Origin: Rachycentron canadum
Lineage: Eukaryota > Chordata > Actinopteri > Carangiformes > Rachycentridae
DNA: 64,000 nucleotides
Direction of reading: 5' to 3'
NCBI GenBank assembly: GCA_038496675.1
Contig: CM076651.1
Location: 16,008,762 to 16,072,761 of the forward strand
Part shown: positions 26,701 through 35,200 of the stretch, in pieces
Numbering within the stretch: position 1 is the first letter of the stretch
Layout: each line of letters begins with the position of its first letter
Program-made: the position numbers and the translations under genes
The notes under the pieces: model-generated
What the model was told of the DNA's origin: nothing
The model's database searches: none
The model's input: the letters and a program-made list of their open reading frames with translations, nothing else

Positions 26701-28873
26701 GTCTCTGGGTCATCTTGTATCGGGGGGGAACTCTGCTCGGTTTCCCCCTTACGTAGGCTAGTCTTGTTATCTCCCCAGCAAGAAAAAGGAGAGGGGCCTC
26801 ACCAGGCTGAGGGCCAAGGGCACACACTTGGTTGCCCATGACCTTGCCTGTCACAATCCCTCAGCACCAGCCCTGATTCCTGAACAACAGATTCCTCACC
26901 AAACCAATCACGGCCGCTGGTGCTCTTCAGTCTTACACTGTCTGAGAGGCTACACCAAGGCCCCTCACCCCTCCCGCTCACTTTTTTTTTTTTTTTTTAA
27001 TAAAACACCACTTATTGTCTACCAAAAGCCCAGCTTTCCCTGTATAGCCCCAGGACAAATTAATATTTCAATCCCTTGGGGATCGGGGGTGGGGCAGAAT
27101 CAACTTCCTGTCAGTGGTTTTTACGCAATGTCGTTCCCTGGTCTTTATTTATTTTATTCCTGTCCTCACTCACAGCATCCACTGAATACCTATTTGGAGG
27201 AGAATGTGATCGAGAGGTCACGCTATTTGAACCAATCTGATTGGCTGTCAGCTCCAATCTGACCGACATAGCACCCCTGTTCCTTGTGGGTATGCTCAGT
27301 GGCATTGGCTACCGTCCGTTGTCAGGCCAACGAGGAGTCCGGGAAGGTGGGAAGGGAGGGGGGTGGCCAATCTGAGACTGCCACTTTCCCTCAGCATTAG
27401 CATCTCACTTAATGACCAGTTAAGAGGCAGCCTGGCAAATGAGTTGTGACAAGTGCTGCAGAAAAAGGAGTCTTTTTCCCTCATATCTCCCGCCTCTCAA
27501 TCACCATTTAAAAGGCTTGACGGCCTGACATAATTTCGCAATAATTATCACTCGGAGTATTCTTTTCGGGCCAGGACAGAAGTCAGATTGGATCTCATCA
27601 TAGGGTAATAATGCTGACCAACAATAACTTTGTTGTCTCTTCTCTCCTCTGCGTCTCTGGCTTGATCCTCAGGGAACGGGCAGCCGGCTTCAGCAAGCCA
27701 GTTCAATCTGGTTCAAGTGAAGCAGGAGCCAGTGGACGGCAATTCTGGGGCCTCCCAAGACTCCACTCAGGAGCACAGCCTGGACCTGAGCAAGAAAGAC
27801 CACAGGTACACAACAGTGTGGTGCATAAGGGGTTAATGTTAAATGGAGAATGTTAATTCTTGTTGTAAATTATATTCACAAAATAAATAAGGTTTCTCTG
27901 ATTGATAGATGTTTTCTATATTCTTGGCCCTGGTTACTTTCACAATTATTTATCAAAAAATATCTAATTTATATACATATATGCATACAATTATAAAATC
28001 CTCCACATATTTCTCAATTTTTTGTGAGAGGGATGTTTACATAAACCTTCAACTCCAATCTTCCCTCGAACTCACAGTAGATCTTATTTCTTAAGAAGAC
28101 AGCATTTTTCTTCTTCATTATACAGGCACACCTTGTGTGATAAATAGTAATATTTACTGTTCTCATGCAAATCTTGACTAAACATTGTTCATTTTCCTTG
28201 TTCCAGTAATGAATCAAACGGACACCCTGTACCAGGGAATACATCTCTTTTATCCTCGCTTATGAATAAGGTAAGATCCATCCATCAAACGCCTTTCATC
28301 CCAAGACAAATTAGCGGGACACGGAGGGGCCTGTTTGTTTTTTAATGTTTCACCGCTAATAAGATGAGTTTGTATCATTTAAATTTTCCAGCCATTTTTC
28401 ATACGGTGTAATTTTCACTGCACCTCTCACAAATTAATATAATGAAGCAGTAGCTGGGTGCCATGCCAGATATATAGAGATGTTTGTTTTTTGATGAGCT
28501 GTTTTGAACTCGACGTCCATTTTTTCTCCTCCTTTATACTGTTTTCTTCCCCCCGCCACGCTCACATTTATTTATAGAGTTTGTAAATTATTTGATTAAA
28601 AAGTCATGGGAGAAAAAAAAACAGGAAGGCACTGCCCTCATTTTTTATCAAGTCTAAATGTTAGCGTATGGAAATTTAAATGTGTTTTTTTTTTTTTTTG
28701 TTGCGGTGAAGATTAAAATGGACATTGTCTTAATCATTTGTCTTATCTGACTGATACAAATGTGACAAGTTCTTTCCATTATATTGATGATGTAACGACA
28801 GATCAACCTTCACTATTTTACTCTCGCCAACTGGTCAGGATACAACCCCCCCCTCCCCCTTCAGGCTTCCCCT

Positions 28874-28918
<45 letters not shown>

Positions 28919-29187
28919 GTCTTTTCTAGCCTCTCTGTGGGAGCGGTTTACTTCAGAGCTGCTCTCCTCAGGGCACTCATTGAACACAGACAGTTTAGGA
29001 GCTTGAAGATGTGTCCAGCGGCTCCTCTTGTCATGTCAGCTTTTAGGGGTTTGATTCAAGCCACCTCATCACATAAAAGGGTTAACAGTTGCTCCCAGAG
29101 GACGCTTGGCAAACACGCTTGGCCTGCACTCAAGCAAAAGCCTGGATGTTTGTAAATCTGGCTGCGCTTTTTTGTGTTGCCAAATCA

Positions 29188-29234
<47 letters not shown>

Positions 29235-32200
29235 ACTCTCACACTCTCACTAACATATGCAAGTGACAGGCTTACGTATGTTTAGCTAACCCAGCGGCTG
29301 GTGCTGTATGTGCTTTGTGTTTTTTAGATGTCACAGGCGAACCCTGTCCTCTTTAACGCCATGAACCTGAAGACAGAGCTGGAGTCCGGGCAGGGCAGCG
29401 ACACCTCAGAGGCAGCACAATATCTGAACAGAGTGCTGAAGAGGCCGCTGCCAGAAAAACACACTGAGATATGGAGGACATACCTCCGCAGGTATAAAAC
29501 ATGCAGGAAGTGCAAGTTCGACTGTTTTTTCGATTCGGTTAGTTAGACCAAACTCATTCATTGTGATAGTGAGAAAACAGTCAGTGTTTAAGACTGTTTT
29601 CTGTAAGCACTATCCCTGACATATGGTTTTACTGGAAACCCCCTGAAACACAAAGAATCCAGTTTTGCAGGAATTTGAAACGATTTACAGTAAATGGATG
29701 TAGAAGTATTTACTGTCAGATGTGGAGTTCAACCACTTTTGCTCTTAGTGCTTGTTGTTTAATCAAGAGGGTAGTAAATTTACAGTCTTTATTATCTGTC
29801 AATGTCAAGGTTTGACACAGATGACTTCTGTGAGGCTCAGTGTGACTTCCTTCAGAAAGTGCACTTTCACTGCCTGGTAGAAGACTGTGGTGCACTCTTC
29901 AGCACTGTGGATGGGGCCATAAAACATGCTAAGTGAGTGTCACACTAGTTCATGATCGGAAAATATATGCTTACTTTCCACATTTTAGTTTTCAGCTTTA
30001 TTGATCAACATAAAAATGAGCCTCCATCTTGTTGTTTAGCTTCCACCTCCGGGCCACCTTGAAAGTGAAGTCAGAGCCTCAGTTTGGTGAGGGCAAGGAG
30101 TCTGGTGAGGGAGCGCCTCTGCAGCCAGCTGCCCCAGTCTCTATGGCCAACAATCCCCCCATGGATGTGGCTCACCTCACCTCCTCTGGTGGCTACAGCT
30201 CCCCTCCTCCCTCCCTGCTTGCCTGGAAGCAGCTGACGGGCAGCATCCCTCAAATGTCGGCCTCGATGCCCAACCTGCCAGCCAACTCACCCCTGGCCAC
30301 CACTTCTTTGGAGAATGCTAAGCCACAAGTCAAACCAGGTTTCCTGCAGTTCCAGGAAAAGTATGAGAAACCTTTGTGTCTCATTGCATTGCAATACAAT
30401 GTGCTGCTTTTTCTTCTTCTCATCTCTTCTTAAGTTGTAATTAAACTGTATTTTCAATTGTCATTCTTCCAGTGATCCGTGTTTGGCTACAGACTGTAAG
30501 TACTCAAACAAGTTCCACTTCCACTGCTTGTTTGGGAATTGCAAGTATGTGTGCAAGACCTCTGGCAAGGCCGAGTCTCACTGTTTGGACCACATCAACC
30601 CCAACAACAACCTGGTCAACATCCGCGATCAGTTTTCTTACTACTCTCTCCAGTGTCTCTGTCCCAACCAGGTGAGTGGGACTTGATAACTCAGCCAGGA
30701 GCTGAATCACCTACTGTCATCTCCTAGAGCTTTCTAAGCATGAAGTATGCTATCTATTAGACCAGTATTTGAGGTTATTTGACTCAAGGCTTTCACAACC
30801 GCTGCTCCCCATCTTCCATCTCTGCTGAAAAAGACAGTCGACTCACCCCAGTAATGCCTGTTTATATGTCAATGATGTCATTTTGACTGCCGCATTCTCC
30901 TCTCAGAAAAGGCCAATTTAGCTGATATTACCCAATAAATCATTGTCACTTGCACAGTAAACAAGGCTGTCTGGAATAGGGCAAAAATCAGGGGAATGCT
31001 TCGCAAATGAAACCTAAATGGCAGCCCCTGCCTGCTCTCATGAGCCCGTATTTGGAAAACCGTTTAAATGAATTCATTAATGTGTCGAAAATCACCCCTC
31101 TCACAAAAAGTCCCCCACCCTCCCTCCTCCTCCGCCGCCGCCTCCTCCCCCTTCTCCTCCCGTCATCCTCCCTTTAGTCTCCATCTCCTGAACTGAGCAG
31201 ATCTTATTTGGCCCAGTCCTTTGGGATCTGGGCCTCACAAACAGATGGTGGTGTACAGACATGTTAGAAAGGAGGGGTGTTTGTGGGAAGCCTGAAAAAA
31301 AAATGTAATCATACTTAGAAATGTGGGTTGTTCCAAATGGCCAGAGAGGAAAGAACTGTGAGGTGTTGATTATGTTTTTGGAGAAACTAGTAGTGTTTAC
31401 TTTAAAGATCAAATTATATCAATCCTCTCTTTTAACTTTCGAACATTCAACACGTTTGACTCATGAAATTGGAAATTGTGTGACTCCGCTGCAGCACTGC
31501 GAGTTCAGAATGAGGGGCCACTATCACTGTCTGCGGCCTGGCTGCTTCTTTGTCACTAACATCACCACCAAGCTGCCATGGCACATCAAGAAGCACGAGA
31601 AGGCAGAGCGCCGGGCCGCCAATGGTTTCAAGTATTTCACCAAGAGAGAGGAATGTGGAAGGCTAGGTAAGAAAAGAAAAATCCCGCCGATCTGATGTAT
31701 AAGTTTTGGCCTGCTGTCTCTCTCCTTTACCTTTTTGTCTTTGCCTCTCGTTCGCTACATCGACCTCCGTGTCAGCATAAACACTCCAGCTTTTCATAAT
31801 ATTTTGCCAGGAGAGATGTGCGGATTAAAGGTGTTAAATTGAAAAAGATGTAGATTGATTTTTGGCGGCTGTTGCAAGAGGATATTCTCTGTGTATACAA
31901 AGGGAGAGAAACCAGTGTTGGCAAACAGTTTCGTGCTATTTGAGTGGTTTAAGAGGCATGAAACAGGTCTGCCTCATAGGTTTTGTTGCTGTGTTTTGCA
32001 TATTCACAATGGCACCTCAAGTCCCAAAGGTAGTCTTGCCTGTACTATATGAGCAATAACGTCAAAGGGGGCAATCACATCCAGGTTGTTTTCTTCTTCC
32101 TTTTGCCCCTGTCAGAAATGAGCAATTAGGTTTGTGTTTGTTAATTATCCGGCTTGTCTGGTTTAGCCTGTTTGTGTTCTGAAGCTTCGCCTCACAGCCA

Positions 32201-35200
32201 CCGCTGCCATCGCACAGAAATGAATTAAAAGTGATCTGTTTTTTTCAGGCGGTTACACAAGCTTTTCAGATCGCAGAAACAAAGCAAACAAAAACAGGCC
32301 CTAAACAGCTGTTTTTTGTCCCCAGCCTGATCTGCCAACTGTATTGTTCAGGCTGGGGGAAAAACAGAGAGGATTACCATCGCTAGCACTCTAGTCATAA
32401 AGAATTGATGGGCTGCCAGTATCCATGGCAGCAACATTAAACTGAACACAGCTGATGATGTTACCTGGTTTCTATCTCACAAAAGGCTCTTCATGTCAGG
32501 GGGTTTACTGTTATTTGCTCAACTTTGCGTGTTTAAAACATAAGCTATTTGATGACACAGACATGTTGTGCTCTTAAACTGGGTGCCATGGTTACTGACA
32601 TGCTAGCACCTGCCCAGCATGTTACTCTTTCAATTATTTCTGCCTGCTTTTATATAATGGTATTTGATTAACAGGCACAAAACAGAACATTCATTTAATT
32701 TGAAATCATAAAGCAATTAGACCTAGACCGGTTAAAACATGAGAAAAGAACAGGAGAGTATGAAGCAGACAAGACTACGATTGAGAACAAAAGGAGAAAT
32801 GACAATGGAGATACTTTGAAAAATGAATTTAATATGGTAATAATTGTATATTTACTTTGGTTTGCAGGGGTGTGTGCATTATTGGCCCACAGAAAATGAG
32901 AATTTATTTATGTAAATTCCTAATTGAATAAAGCATGTCAGTGTAATAAAAGAGCTCCACAGGTTTAGTGCACAGAAGCCTTGACTTGCTCAGTGTGACA
33001 CCGGAGTGATCTAATATTCCTCCTACATGTGCACTTCCAAACACTTTGAAAACTGATCCCTCTTTTGTCAGAGTTATATCATGAAATTAAAAAAACCTAA
33101 AAATATTCCACCTCGTGTTTGATCTAATCATAACACCGTCACACTGATAATATTGCATTTACTACCGTAGCTGCTCTCAGATGCCTCACAATGAGCCCAA
33201 GACAAATTAATCTACAAGTGGAGAGTTTACAACTGTTGCTGTTTTCTTTTTGCAGGTTGCAAGTATAACCAGGTCAATAGCCATTTCCACTGCATCCGCG
33301 AGGGTTGCCAGTTCTCCTTCCTGCTCAAGCACCAGATGACCTCACACGCCCGCAAACACATGAGGCGGATGCTGGGGAAGAACTTCGACAGAGTCCCATC
33401 CCAGGTACAAACGCACAAACGGTCGCATATGACACACACGTCTGAAAAGGGTAATTGTCTGAAAATATTGGCTGAACACCTCAGTGAACGAAAACAGGTG
33501 CTGAATAGTTTATTGACATGTATTCCAACAAAGCCAAGTCCCTCACACACCCTTTAACTGACAGATTAATTAGGGTATGGACTCATTGAACTACTGTACA
33601 CAGTCATGTATTGTAAATATTTAGGTGTCTGTTTTTTTTTCTTAGTAACAAAATCTGTTTTGCAAATTTCCCCCAAAACATCTAAAAGGAACTGATTTCT
33701 GTAGTAGATAGTCATTAAAAATGTAAAAGAAAACTTTATAGCGACTCCTGTGCTTTGAAGAGTATTGCCCATATCCTGTCAAACCAGTCACTGACAAATC
33801 ACTCATAACTTTCTACTAATGAAAATTTTTACACTGGAGTGTACTCAATTCCCCAACTTAACCTCTCCGGTACATCCTGTACCATACGACACAAATATGT
33901 GGATCTTCTAGTTCTGGTGTTTTTTTTTTCATTCTGAAGTCCTCATATAAGCGACAGAGTTTCATTCTTTCAAAATACTTTTGATGTCGTGAGAAATGTT
34001 TGGTTGTTAGCCAAGAGCCAACACCTGCATTAATGACATTTCATATCCAAAGATCTTTGTTTCAAATGCCCCTTTACAATAAAGTTGATGCTGATTTTTT
34101 TCTAGGTGATGCCACTTGGTCAGAGGGCAGATGACATGCAGCATGCGTCTGGCATGGTGTCTGGGTCCATGGCGACCCAGACTGGTATCACCTCCGGCTT
34201 CTCCTCCACCGCCATGGATGAGACTGATGATTACATGGACTATATGGGAGGAGGAGGCAGCCCCTTGGGCCTCTCTTCCGAGTCCTCCAACCAGGACCGG
34301 AGCTGCACCAGCACACCAGTGGGCAACGATGGCTCACCAGCAGGTGAGACTATGTAAAAAAAAAAAAGAAAGAAAAAAAACAGAGGAAACTGACAGGTGT
34401 GGCAACATGTAGAGCTTTAATAATGTTCAGTCTAAGAGGTGAAAAGTACAATACAAGTTCTCTGCTCTTACATTCAGCATTGTACATAATGCTTTGCTCG
34501 GTCCACACTCATTCACCTTAACCAGAAAACCAGCAACTCCTCATTTCATGCATTCTTAAGTCATGATTTAGTAGTTTGACTAAATGAGTTTATGAGGTTG
34601 ATGACATTGCTGTATTGTTATGATTCGTGGAAAAAATATTTTGCAGTTTGTGTGCTCATCCTCATAAAACATCCATTTTGTACATCAGTGGTTTGAGTTA
34701 TTGCGCTGTATGTAGCTTATTACATTTTCCTTTGGCCAGAGATCATCCTTGTGGCTTTATGTCTACTTTAGCACTTTTAGTGGGCTGAATTGTGGGAGAG
34801 AGGACAGGAAAGGCGAAACAGCCTCTTTTTCCTCAAACTTACTGAATAAATGGTTTCTCCTCTGCTTTTTTTTCTAAGTCTGAGCCTGCCTGTGATTTTC
34901 ACTTTTCTCCATGTGTTGCCAATATTATCCACTACACTCATCATTGTTGTTTTGGCTGGTGTTTGGGTTACTTGTCTTGAATGGGCCTCATTTTGTATCA
35001 TTCTCTTATCTTTTATCTTTCCCTTTTTACCTCCCATCCCTGTGTGTGTGTGTGTGTGCGATTGTGTGTGTGTGTGTTTGTATGCGTGTGTGTGTGTGCG
35101 TGATTCGGCCTTTGTCTTTGTGTGTGTACCCGTCTGTATGTTTTTTCCCCCTCTTGTCTGTCCTTCACTCTCTCTGGTCAACCTGTCTCTCCAGGACAAG

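Larger units (their letters stand above)
28271..29327 (+). other. CASZ1 intron between exons I and J
   Basis: A 1.06 kb intron with a (CA)n microsatellite at 28875-28915 and a (GT)n microsatellite at 29191-29232. These complementary repeats, about 280 bp apart, could pair within the transcript. The AT-rich block at about 28320-28500 is otherwise unremarkable. Confidence 0.85.
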
